The notes below the pieces were generated by a model, which saw only the letters and a list, made by a program, of their open reading frames with translations, searched no databases and was not told the DNA's origin. A program made the position numbers and the translations under genes. A stretch of DNA of 42,564 nucleotides. Source: a virus. Below are positions 32,975-41,700 of the stretch, in pieces. Location of the stretch: positions 1 to 42,564 of the IMG/VR virus record IMGVR_UViG_3300031624_000299, one strand, 5' to 3'. Numbering within the stretch: position 1 is the first letter of the stretch; each line of letters begins with the position of its first letter.

Positions 32975-34831
32975 TTACCCCGTCGTGAAGATTTCTTTAA
33001 AGTCGGCCCCCGTAGCGGTGAGCACGAAGTTGAGCTCGATGAATTCCGCCGTCTTGGTGGGTTTGACGAAGATGCGCGCCACGAGCTCGTTACGGTCGAT
33101 CACGGCCGGGGTGTTGGTCTCCTCGTCGCATTGCACGGCGAAGTCGTAGAATCCGCCCTTGTCCTTGATGTCCTGTAGGAACGGATTGATCAACCGGACC
33201 AGCGACCGCCAGGTTTGCGGGTTGTTGGGTTCGAAGACCACGAAGCGGGAAGACTCGGCGATGGCCTCCTCGATATACATCATCAGCCGTCGGGCATTGA
33301 CGCGGTCCAAGGCCGAAGGCTGGCTCTGCAGCGTCTTCTGGCCCCAGATATTGATTCCGGAGTCGGGGAAGGAGGCAATCACGTTGACGCCCTCCGGATA
33401 GAGAACGTCCCGTTCGCCTCGGCTGGTCTTGTATCCCAGGGACAGCGCATTGAAGATGCGTCCGCGGTCGATGCCCGCAGGGGCGTACCATACGTAGCTC
33501 TTCTGATCGCTGCGGGCGAAGCAGCCGGCGATGGCCCCGCACGGCGGAATCAGCTTCCGCTTGCCCGTGACCGGGTCGTTGATCTCGATCCAGGGGTAGT
33601 AGAGCGCCGCATAGGATGAGTTGAACGCCGCATGGTTGTACATACCTTGCCCCTTGCGGAAATCCACCGCCTCGAGCGGCTCCAGCATGAGCGGTGTTTC
33701 GGCGAGGAGCATCAGGTCCTTGCGGTTCTCCGCGTAGGCGACGCCGGCATGAATCACCTCCGCCGTGGTCACGCCTGGCACTATGATCATGTTGAGCGCG
33801 TCGATCTCGTCGAAAGCGTAGTAGCCGGTATGCTGCGACGGGTCCCCGGTGTAGTCGGCGTCGTCAAGGCCCGTAAGCCCGTCGTCGCCTCCGGAAAGAG
33901 CGCTCAAGCCGGTGGTCGGACGATCCTCCGCGACGCCTGAAGACACGCCGAGGTCTTCGACGGTGATGAAATCGGAACGCTCGTTGACGGCCAGCTCGAC
34001 ATGGTTCGGAGCAGCCTCGTCCATGGACAGATCTTTGAAGACCTCCACGACATCATCTTTGTAGCGGACCACGAGGTTGAACGATCCCGCAGGATCGAGC
34101 GATCCGTCTTCGATCTGGACGCTGATGCGGTCTCCCCAGACGCCTTCATTCGCCGCAGATACGCGTAGGGTGTCCTGGGCGTCCTGGCCGCCTGCAAGGT
34201 TCGCCGCCGCGGCCGGTTGTACGACACCGGTATCCTCGGAAGCTGTCTGGACCAGGGCGTCGGCCTCCGCTTTCGCGGCGATAGCGGCTGCGACCTGATC
34301 CGCCGTTGCGGACGGGTCGCCGGCGCTGTCTGTCGAGAGGTTCACCGTGATCGCCTGGCCGGTGACATCCACTGAAAGAGGCGTATCGGTCCCGGAAGCG
34401 ATGAGTTCGACGGTGATGCCGTTTCCGGCGGCACCGGCCTGCCGTGCCGCCCAGGCAATGCGGTCGGTCCCCTCGGTGCCGGTCTCGAGCGCCGCTGCGG
34501 CCGCACGCCGGTCCTTCAGCGTCGCCGAGGCCTTCACGGCGGTCAGACTGTCTTTGTCCGTCGGATCGGAAAGGTGGGCGATACGGTTCACATAGAGCAC
34601 CGAACCGCCGTTGTCGAAAAAGGCTCGTGCGGCGTAGGCCAGGTAGCCGGCCTGCAGGTAGGAGCCGAATTTGTTGATGAACTGTTCCCAGCTGGTGACC
34701 AGCACCGGTTTGTTGATCGGACCGCGCTCGGCCACGCCCACCATGCCGCAAGAAGAAGTGGAGATCTGTTTCACATAAAAACTGAAATCGATTTCCCTCG
34801 TGTAAACGCCGGGTGAAAGATACGTCGCCAT
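32975..34831 (-). CDS. Contractile tail sheath protein with inserted surface domain
   Basis: 618 aa with GGAGGT five bases before the ATG. MATYLSPGVYTREIDFS is the standard sheath start. The C-terminal domain has RLMMYIEEAIAESSRFVVFEPN and FINPFLQDIKDKG-like motifs. Residues about 113-215 are an inserted domain with GNGITVELIASG, PLSVDVTGQAITVNLST and DQVAAAIAAKAEADALV, a repeat type found in several phage surface proteins. It should lie on the outside of the sheath. Core domains assemble into a stretched helix that contracts to drive the tube. Confidence 0.93.
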   Translation of the reverse strand: MATYLSPGVYTREIDFSFYVKQISTSSCGMVGVAERGPINKPVLVTSWEQFINKFGSYLQAGYLAYAARAFFDNGGSVLYVNRIAHLSDPTDKDSLTAVKASATLKDRRAAAAALETGTEGTDRIAWAARQAGAAGNGITVELIASGTDTPLSVDVTGQAITVNLSTDSAGDPSATADQVAAAIAAKAEADALVQTASEDTGVVQPAAAANLAGGQDAQDTLRVSAANEGVWGDRISVQIEDGSLDPAGSFNLVVRYKDDVVEVFKDLSMDEAAPNHVELAVNERSDFITVEDLGVSSGVAEDRPTTGLSALSGGDDGLTGLDDADYTGDPSQHTGYYAFDEIDALNMIIVPGVTTAEVIHAGVAYAENRKDLMLLAETPLMLEPLEAVDFRKGQGMYNHAAFNSSYAALYYPWIEINDPVTGKRKLIPPCGAIAGCFARSDQKSYVWYAPAGIDRGRIFNALSLGYKTSRGERDVLYPEGVNVIASFPDSGINIWGQKTLQSQPSALDRVNARRLMMYIEEAIAESSRFVVFEPNNPQTWRSLVRLINPFLQDIKDKGGFYDFAVQCDEETNTPAVIDRNELVARIFVKPTKTAEFIELNFVLTATGADFKEIFTTG

Positions 34832-34834
34832 GGT

Positions 34835-35107
34835 CTACCTCCGCTTGCGCCGTTTGGACTTGGGTTTTCCGCCGTTTTCCTGTTCCGGCGGGTCATCGAG
34901 CGGCTTCTCGGAACGGGGGACCGTTTCCGGCGGCGCCGATCCTCCGGAAAGCGAGACGAGACCTCGTTTCGCCGCGGCTTCGATTTCTGGCGAAAGGTCG
35001 TCGTCGCTGATGCTTCTGATTTCACGGGGATTGAGGTGCAGGCCCCGACCGTCGCCCGCGAGGTGCAACGTCAAAGGCTGAAAGAGCATATTTTTGATTT
35101 CGATCAC
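34835..35107 (-). CDS. Small pre-sheath protein (DUF2635-like position)
   Basis: 90 aa, 3 bp before the sheath gene. Residues 1-50 form a small beta module (MLFQPLTLHLAGDGRGLHLNPREIRSI then AAKRGLVSLS). The second half is Pro-rich and very basic at the end (KPKSKRRKRR). In Mu-like phages a small protein of unknown function occupies this place (DUF2635). The same module type appears at the N-terminus of two other proteins here. Confidence 0.6.
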   Translation of the reverse strand: MIEIKNMLFQPLTLHLAGDGRGLHLNPREIRSISDDDLSPEIEAAAKRGLVSLSGGSAPPETVPRSEKPLDDPPEQENGGKPKSKRRKRR

Positions 35108-35124
35108 GACAGTGCCTCCTTATT

Positions 35125-35673
35125 TCATGGTGTGTAGAGCCGGTCCTCCTCCACGCCGTCCCGGAACTCGAATTTCCTGTCCTTGACCAGCGGGCCCGTC
35201 AGCACGACGCCGTCGTAGACGGGGCAGTCCTCGATTCGACATCGGCCGCTGCTCTGGCGGAGGTCCGACAGGTTCACGCGGCGCAACCCCCCGAGCGGGG
35301 TGATCTCGGTGAGATTGATCGTTCCGCGGTCTTCCACTGTCAGAACCGGGTGGCGCTGGTAGAATCGGGCGACGTTTTCCTGCAGGTCGAGCAACTCGCC
35401 TTCATGTGCGGCGGTGACGATGACGTCGAAATCCAGGTGATAGAGGCGCGGATGGCGGCATTCTTCGTAGCTCAGGTTCGGAACATCCTTTTCCACCATG
35501 CGCGCCTGGGTGCGGCGGTCGCCGTTCTCGACCAGCGTGGGTCCCTGGAGGATGAGGCTGGGAACCTTGGGCACTTCGAACACGTCGTCCGCGGCGACAA
35601 GCACCGCGTCTGGGTCGATCTCCGCCTTGACCAGGCGGATGAAGCTTTCAACAACGATTCGAACGGTTTCCAA
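35125..35673 (-). CDS. Tail terminator / tail-completion protein
   Basis: 182 aa from a TTG at 35673 with GGAGGT eight bases upstream. A helix (IVVESFIRLVKAEI) is followed by strands including LYHLDFDVIVTAAHEGELLDLQENVARFYQRHPVLTV, the pattern of phage tail terminators that cap the tube. The C-terminal half is beta-rich. Position between gp10-like and sheath proteins fits. A 109-bp gap upstream has no recognisable gene. Confidence 0.65.
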   Translation of the reverse strand: METVRIVVESFIRLVKAEIDPDAVLVAADDVFEVPKVPSLILQGPTLVENGDRRTQARMVEKDVPNLSYEECRHPRLYHLDFDVIVTAAHEGELLDLQENVARFYQRHPVLTVEDRGTINLTEITPLGGLRRVNLSDLRQSSGRCRIEDCPVYDGVVLTGPLVKDRKFEFRDGVEEDRLYTP

Positions 35674-35782
35674 GGTCCGGCACCTCCGGTTTCAAAGGCC
35701 GCCCGCCGCAATACCCGCGGAACGGACAGTTATATTTCCGCTGAATATCTACCGGAGCGGCTCGGGAAGTGTCGGACGGGGA

Positions 35783-36268
35783 TCAGAGCACCGTGCGGAT
35801 GGCCTGCCGGTAATTCTCGATGATCTGCTCGCGATGCTTTTCCATGGTGGGATGAAGGAAGGGACGGGGCGGGATAACGATGACCGCTCCGTTCGGGTGC
35901 TGAATGGTGGCTCCGTACTCCATCACGGCACCGATATTCACCAGATCGTCGCCGTCCTTGTTGACGGTGCCTCTGAGCAGCCCGACAAAAGCCCGATCAG
36001 CCAGGATGCGTTGGGTGATGGAATTGACCAAAAAGCCGGTATCGATCAGGGCTTTGCTGGAGCCCTTGCGCTTGATGGTGCTTTCGGCGAGCTTGGCGAA
36101 CGGCTTTCCGCCGGGAGCCTGGCTGCGGATGCCGCGCTTGATCTCCCGGACCAGGAGCAGCGCATTCTTGATCGTCGCCTGACGCAGGGCGAGGGCGAGA
36201 CGGGGGCCGGGGTTTGCGGCCAGCTTCGCCTTGGCCTTGTCCCAGTCTCCGAAACGTTTAACTCCCAT
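35783..36268 (-). CDS. Tail completion / virion morphogenesis protein (HK97 gp10 / Mu gpG-like)
   Basis: 161 aa. Helical first half with Arg-rich patches, then SQAPGGKPFAKLAESTIKRKGSSKALIDTGFLVNSIT, which is the gpG/HK97-gp10 core (KALIDTGxLxxSI). It ends with EYGATIQHPNGAVIVIPPRPFLHPTME, also typical (IPARPFL). It joins head and tail. It overlaps the preceding gene by 11 bp. Confidence 0.88.
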   Translation of the reverse strand: MGVKRFGDWDKAKAKLAANPGPRLALALRQATIKNALLLVREIKRGIRSQAPGGKPFAKLAESTIKRKGSSKALIDTGFLVNSITQRILADRAFVGLLRGTVNKDGDDLVNIGAVMEYGATIQHPNGAVIVIPPRPFLHPTMEKHREQIIENYRQAIRTVL

Positions 36269-36620
36269 GCAGCCGGACCAGTTTGAGCACCTTGTGGGTG
36301 ATTACGCCGAAAAGGCGTTCTTCTTCCACGGTTTGAACACGGAATGCGTCTGCGCCTGTCCGCACGCGATCCTCCGGTTGAACATCCTGGACCGGCAGAA
36401 CACACGCCACGGCGTCGATCTTGTTGTTCAGGTCCTCCGGGGGAGTCTCGACGAACTCGAGCGGAAAGGTGCCGACCTCCTCAAAAGCGGCGTCGTCGGA
36501 GCCATAGAGTCGCTCGCCGGGAACGGTACGCAGAAGCATCGCCCCTTGTCCGGACGCCAGGATAAGTTCTTTCACATCATCGGCGGCGCGAATCTTTTCC
36601 GGGTTGCTCAAGAGAGTCAC
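36258..36620 (-). CDS. Head-tail connector / head closure-like protein
   Basis: 120 aa from a GTG that overlaps the previous stop (GTGA). Mostly beta strands: GAMLLRTVPGERLYGSDD, FPLEFVETPPEDLNNK, FRVQTVEEERLFGVITHKVLKLV. This resembles neck or head-closure proteins, and the position between the adaptor and gp10-like proteins agrees. The family is weakly supported by sequence alone. Confidence 0.6.
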   Translation of the reverse strand: MTLLSNPEKIRAADDVKELILASGQGAMLLRTVPGERLYGSDDAAFEEVGTFPLEFVETPPEDLNNKIDAVACVLPVQDVQPEDRVRTGADAFRVQTVEEERLFGVITHKVLKLVRLHGS

Positions 36621-37069
36621 AGATCGCTTCCTTGCTCGTAGATCACCGGGTTGAGACCACCGGGCGTGATGATGTAGTCCTCAGGCGACGCAGCGGCTCC
36701 CGGTTTGATATCGCTCAGTCGCTGCTTGTAGACGGCCTTCAGGTCCTCTTCGAGTTTGGCCCAATGTTCGGGCTGCTTGGTTTTATCGACCCGTTTGTCG
36801 CCGCTGGAAAACGAGAACGCGTTCGCCGTGGTCGCACGCATGACCTGGCACGCATGAATCTGGCCGAGCAGCAGAAGTAGTTCGGCCGTTTCCCCTTCGG
36901 GCTCCGGAACGATCTCGCCGTTTACGACCGAAAGGGATATCTCCAGATCACGGGCCAGTCGGTGGACACCCTTGAGGATGCAGCGCTGCAGTACCTCGTC
37001 GGTGAACAGCTCACCGTCAGGGTCCGATAGGTCGGTTCTCAGGGTTGCAACGAAGTCAGTCAGCGCCAC
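36617..37069 (-). CDS. Head-tail adaptor / connector-like protein
   Basis: 150 aa from a GTG at 37069 with GAGGTG four bases upstream. A mostly helical protein (LQRCILKGVHRLARDLEIS, AELLLLLGQIHACQVMRATTANAFSFSSGDKRVDKT) like the gp6/SPP1 gp15 adaptors that bind the portal ring. It is followed by the closure-like protein, the order seen in many phages. Overlaps its upstream neighbour by 14 bp. Confidence 0.7.
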   Translation of the reverse strand: MALTDFVATLRTDLSDPDGELFTDEVLQRCILKGVHRLARDLEISLSVVNGEIVPEPEGETAELLLLLGQIHACQVMRATTANAFSFSSGDKRVDKTKQPEHWAKLEEDLKAVYKQRLSDIKPGAAASPEDYIITPGGLNPVIYEQGSDL

Positions 37070-37427
37070 CGTCCACCTCGGCCAGCCGCTTCTTCAACGC
37101 ATCGATGACGGTGCGCCGTTTTTCGTTGGCAAGGTGGGCCTTGAGCAGGTCCGTATCGCTTTCAGCGCCGATCCGGGAGATCGCTTCGGTAGCCGTCACC
37201 TTGGATAAGTCGCTCTCGTCGGGTTCCTCGGGGGGATGTTCCGGCTTTCCAGATGGTTGCAAAGCCTTCGTTCCCTCTTGGTCGATACGGGTGAGGTGCC
37301 CCGCGGACAAGGCCTGCTCCATGTGGGCGGTCAGGTATTCGACCTCCAACACCTCGCCAGGCTCAAGACGCAATCGCGCATCGGCTATGATGAGGACGCC
37401 TGGACGGATGTTTTTCACCTTCTTCAT
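37056..37427 (-). CDS. Small head-proximal protein of unknown function
   Basis: 123 aa with the near-perfect ribosome site GGAGGTGA. Residues 1-50 are a small beta module (VLIIADARLRLEPGEVLEVEY ... LSAGHLTRID). After a Pro/Glu linker (PSGKPEHPPEEPDESD) is a helical end (ATEAISRIGAESDTDLLKAHLANEKRR) like SAP- or Rho-N-type DNA-binding helices seen in head proteins. Between capsid and adaptor genes. Name not certain. Confidence 0.55.
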   Translation of the reverse strand: MKKVKNIRPGVLIIADARLRLEPGEVLEVEYLTAHMEQALSAGHLTRIDQEGTKALQPSGKPEHPPEEPDESDLSKVTATEAISRIGAESDTDLLKAHLANEKRRTVIDALKKRLAEVDGGAD

Positions 37428-37442
37428 TTTGAATCACCTCCA

Positions 37443-38306
37443 TCAGCCGAGAATCTTGATCTTGGCCACGACGTCCGGGCGGGTTACGCCCTGTCCCATT
37501 TCCGACCAGACCAGCCAGCCTGTTTTGAACCGGGTCTTCTGTTCGATGGCTTCTGTCTTGAGGTTTTCCCTCACCGGCATCTTGCCCACCTCCTCGTCGG
37601 GAATGAGCAACACTTCGTCGAGGGACTGGGCCGCGGTGAGCAGAATGCCTCCGGTGCCGTAGTTCTTGATCACGCCCTTTGCGCGCAGCTCGGCCTTGGT
37701 CTGAGGATCGAGGTTCCAGCCACGCAGATCGTTGAATCGCCGACCGCGCATGACGATGTATTTCACGGACAGCTCGAGGTCCTCGATGATCGAAACGGCC
37801 TCGTTCAGGGCTTCCTCGGTCAGCGTGTTGCCGGTGACCTCGACGGTGTTTCCGGCCGGGACGGAAGCGGAGAGCACGGTGATGGTCCGCTTGTCGATCT
37901 CCTTGCGGATTTCGTCGGCCGCCGAGGTTTGAATATCCATCAGCGTGCCGATATTGCCGTTCTTGAGCACCGACACGTCGACCATCGGCGCGGAATGTAT
38001 GCGGTGGGTGGGAAACTCCACCTCATCCTTTCCCAGTTCCTGTTCCTGGGCTTCGCCCTCGTTGCTGATCCAGTACGCCTTGACCTTCGGCTTCTTCTGG
38101 TAGAGCGGACGCTCGCCCTTGGGAAGCGTATGGCGGGTCAGCAGCAGCGAGGAGATCTCCTTGCGCTTGATCTCCTGCTCGATGGGCGCGGCGATGGCCG
38201 CGGCCAGGGCGCGCATCCCATCCGGGGATTCCAGCGCCTCGGACATCAGGCGCGCCATCGTTTCCATGTATTCCTGGCTGTGCACGTTCACTTGGGTCGT
38301 CTCCAT
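37443..38306 (-). CDS. Major capsid protein (HK97 fold)
   Basis: 287 aa with GAGGAGG before the ATG. The E-loop-type stretch (LPKGERPLYQKKPKVKAYWIS), the spine helix (ADEIRKEIDKRTITVLSAS) and the P-domain (KYIVMRGRRFNDLRGW) support a capsid subunit. Position after decoration and protease/scaffold genes and before connector genes is decisive. The short N-terminal helix of about 40 residues could be the delta domain removed by the prohead protease (inference). Confidence 0.85.
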   Translation of the reverse strand: METTQVNVHSQEYMETMARLMSEALESPDGMRALAAAIAAPIEQEIKRKEISSLLLTRHTLPKGERPLYQKKPKVKAYWISNEGEAQEQELGKDEVEFPTHRIHSAPMVDVSVLKNGNIGTLMDIQTSAADEIRKEIDKRTITVLSASVPAGNTVEVTGNTLTEEALNEAVSIIEDLELSVKYIVMRGRRFNDLRGWNLDPQTKAELRAKGVIKNYGTGGILLTAAQSLDEVLLIPDEEVGKMPVRENLKTEAIEQKTRFKTGWLVWSEMGQGVTRPDVVAKIKILG

Positions 38307-38325
38307 AATAGATTTCCTCCTCTAA

Positions 38326-38688
38326 TCAGATGAGCAGCCGGAACTTGATCGTTCCGCCGGAGGCGGAGATGGCCTGCGCGATCACTTCCTCGCCAGCCTG
38401 GACGCCCGCCGTGAGTTTGCCGTTCGCCGAGACCTTCAGGTCGTCGCCGGGATTGACGGTTCCCTCGAAAACGTCGGTCTCGTAGACGCCGCCCATGCAG
38501 TAAATGCCAGGCATCTCGCCGTTGTTGTAGTCCTTGATCAGAATGCCGAACGACTTGGCCGTCGGATCGGTGTTCACAGCGAACAGGTCATCGCCGGCGA
38601 TCTTCGCCACCTGGCCGAGTTGACCGTCGCCCTGCATGTGGCCGTCGCCGTATGCGAGGCCGCGATGATTGGGATTGATGAAAGGCAT
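38326..38688 (-). CDS. Capsid decoration protein
   Basis: 120 aa. Beta-rich with FGILIKDYNNGEMPGIYCMGGVYETDVFEGTVNPGDDLKVSANGKLTAG, the pattern of head decoration/stabilisation proteins of the DUF2190-like type. It lies 19 bp before the major capsid gene and 15 bp after the protease-scaffold frame, the usual place. Strong AGGAGG-like site before the ATG. Confidence 0.8.
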   Translation of the reverse strand: MPFINPNHRGLAYGDGHMQGDGQLGQVAKIAGDDLFAVNTDPTAKSFGILIKDYNNGEMPGIYCMGGVYETDVFEGTVNPGDDLKVSANGKLTAGVQAGEEVIAQAISASGGTIKFRLLI

Positions 38689-38703
38689 GTTCTTTCCTCC
38701 TTA

Positions 38704-41700
38704 TCAGTTGGTTGCGACGGGCTCGCCTGCGGCAGACGCCACCCGGTGCCGATAGGCGGCCATGAAGCCGCTCTTGAGCTTGTCTTCGAGGCTGGTCTTC
38801 TGGTCATCCACATCCTTCGGGCGGACACCGGCGTCGCTTCGCATGGGGGCGTCCTTCTTCTGGGACTCGGCCTTTGTTTTCGCCTTAGCGTGGTCCTCGC
38901 CGTCTTCCTCTTTCTGCTTTTCAGCCTTCTCGGCGTTTGACCGGATCATGCGATCCATGGCGGTCTCCGTGGCCGCGAAGGCCTCGTCCGAGAGTCCGGC
39001 GAGCCGTTCGATTTCCTTCTCCCGCTCCTCGTCCTCGCCGAAGGAGATGTTCTGCTCCTCCATCCTGCGGATGAGCTTCTGGGCTCGTTTGCGGTTGGCC
39101 GCTGCTTTGCGCTCGGCCTCCATCTCTTCGAGCTTTTTCTGCAAGGCGAGCACCTGCTGCTTGAGTTCCTGGTTCTCCTTCTCAAGCTCCTTGACGCGCG
39201 CCTTGTCGTCGACAGCACCGCCGCCGCCTTCGTCTTTCTTCTGGGCAGCGGCTTCGGCCGCCTCGTTTTTCGCTTTTTGCTTTTCGTCCATCGGTGGACC
39301 TCCTTCTTCAACGGTTTGGGTTTGTTCTACTTGCTCGGAGGCGACCTGGGTGATGCGGGCGTTATCATCGGCACCCTTGCGGTCGAGGAGGCCAAGGCCG
39401 GTGAACGTCACGCCGTGCAGAATCTCGTAAACCGGCTTCCCTTGGAAATCACTGCCTTTGTATTTGCGCAAGTGAATGCAGTAGTCATCCTTCGACTGCA
39501 CCCGCTTGCCGCAGATCGAGCATTCCCCTTCCTCGTAGTCGCACTCCATCGAGACCTGGTTGACAATCCCCTTCTTGATCAGCTTGTAGGCCAGTTGTGC
39601 ATGAAGACTGTCTGACACGAAGAGTTCACCCACACATTCGACCCGTCCGCTGTTTTCGTCTTCGATGAAGTTCGCTGAGACCACTCCGCCGACGATGTCG
39701 GTGAATTCCTGGGAGTGTTTGAGATCGATCTTCTTGTTGACAGCGGTTGTATAGCGGGCTGCCAGTTCCTCCGCCGTGAAGTGATCACCATTCTTGTTGG
39801 TGCCGACGCGGCAAAGGATGAACGTGAATTGTGGATCGCCCTCGTTCCTGACGAAGTCCATCGCCTCGGCGCTGAGAGCCATGGGTATAGTAGCGTCAAT
39901 CTCAACAGGGATGGACGTGTGACAGGACGCATGTGAATAGGCGGCCGCCGAACGAGGGGCGCTCCGGGCCTTGGATGAAACGAAAAGCAGTTCCCTGGCG
40001 TGCTTGCCCTCGCGCCCGATGTCTTTGGCGATATTGTAGTCGACCTCCATGCCGCGAACTCGGACCAGGCCGTAGTGCTCGGCAAATATCTCTTTGATCT
40101 CATCCTCCCGCGGATAAGCCCGGTCGCGGTACGACAACAGCACGGTGGCGTACTTGCCGCGGGCATCGGCTGCCAGAGTCTCGAGCAGGGACCGTATCGA
40201 TTCCTTGGTATAGCGTGTTCGCGAAGGGAAATTCCTGCGCGGATTCGATTGGATGGTTTTGTCCGCCCACTTGGTCATCAGGCCTTCGATGAAATGCAGG
40301 GAATCCTCGTAGTCGTTGCTCCCGAACTCGGTTACGTAGGGCGGATCGAGATACAGGACATCCGATCCATACCTCCGGACAACCTCGGCCGCATCCAGAT
40401 TGAAGGCCTTACACTCCTTCCCGTTGTCGAACACGAGGTTGTTGAGTTGACCGATAGACCGCCTGAAGGATTCGATGAATTTCGACAGTGGCGGATTGGA
40501 CAGCTGGGACTGTTCCAGGCTGGCCGCTGTCTCCAGGTCTGCTTTACGGTTCATCTTGGAGCGGGAAAACTGACCGAAGGCGCTCTTTGACTTCACGGTA
40601 ATTCCGAGCGCAGCCAACGCCAGGTCCTTCTTGTGTCCCGGCAGCTTCTGGATGTTCGCCCACACCTGGTCCAGCCAGCGGAGCACCGGCTTGGTGTAGT
40701 AATAGCCGTAAAAATGATCTACGATGAACGTCCCGGCGTCCGGGTTCGGAGCGAGCAGCCTCTCGACGTCCTCGTCGCTCAAGGTCTCGCTGGAGTTCTC
40801 GATAACAGCCCGTGCCAGGTGATAGGGAAAGCGCAGCAGGTCGTTGGCGATGACCTTCAGCCCCTTACGCTTGAAGTGGTAGGCCACGTTCGCGCCGCCG
40901 GAAAAGGCGTCAAGAAGGCTATCCGCTTCATTGGGCACATGACGCTCGATCCAGCCGAGCATCAGGTACTTGCTGCCCATGAAACCGGTGACTCGGACAG
41001 GGTCCGCCTTGCCCCCCTGACAGGTGAGCAGATCGACGGAATCCCCCAATGGAGCGTCGGCCAACGCACGAAGGTTGGCATCCACCCGCAGGGCCGCATC
41101 AGCCGCCTTTTTAGCCTCGTTCTTCTCGATCCATTCCTTGGCCTTTTCCACGGTCCAGCCGTCGGAGTTCTTATCTGTCTTGCGAACGAACCGGTAGGAC
41201 TGGAGCACCATGGAACGCGGATTGCCGCCGTCGGGCACGAACTCCTTTTTCAACCGCCCGATGATGATAGCCACGCCCTCGACGCCCTCAAGCGTCTTAC
41301 GTCGGAAGCTGTCCGGCTCGAACCGCTCCGGGTCCAGGACCCGGTAGCGGATTTCACTCTCCGTTTCCTCCCAGATCGCCTGCGCGGTCATGGTTTCGGT
41401 GGATGCGACGGCGTCCGCCTTGGTGGACCGTCCCGCCGAACGGGAGCAGATGAACAACCGTTCCTTGGCGTGGGAGGCGTCGCCGTGACGCGATGTGATG
41501 GCGTAGTGATGGTCGTGGGAACGCATGCTCGATTCACGGTCAAGGGCGGTGATGATCCTGCGCATCTCCGTCTCGGTCGGGAAAGCGTGATCCCGGTAGG
41601 AAATCAGCCATTGCGGGATGTGCTTCGCGTTGCCGAGGAAGGTCTCGAAGAACTCCGCCGCGTTGGCCCGGGTCACGGTCTTGTGATCCGTCTCGTAATG

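Noticed and set aside
10690-37427. Extracellular contractile injection system or tailocin rather than a phage
   Set aside because: The tail genes alone would fit, but a major capsid protein, decoration protein, protease-scaffold and connector proteins are contiguous, and the AAA+ ATPase typical of injection systems is absent.
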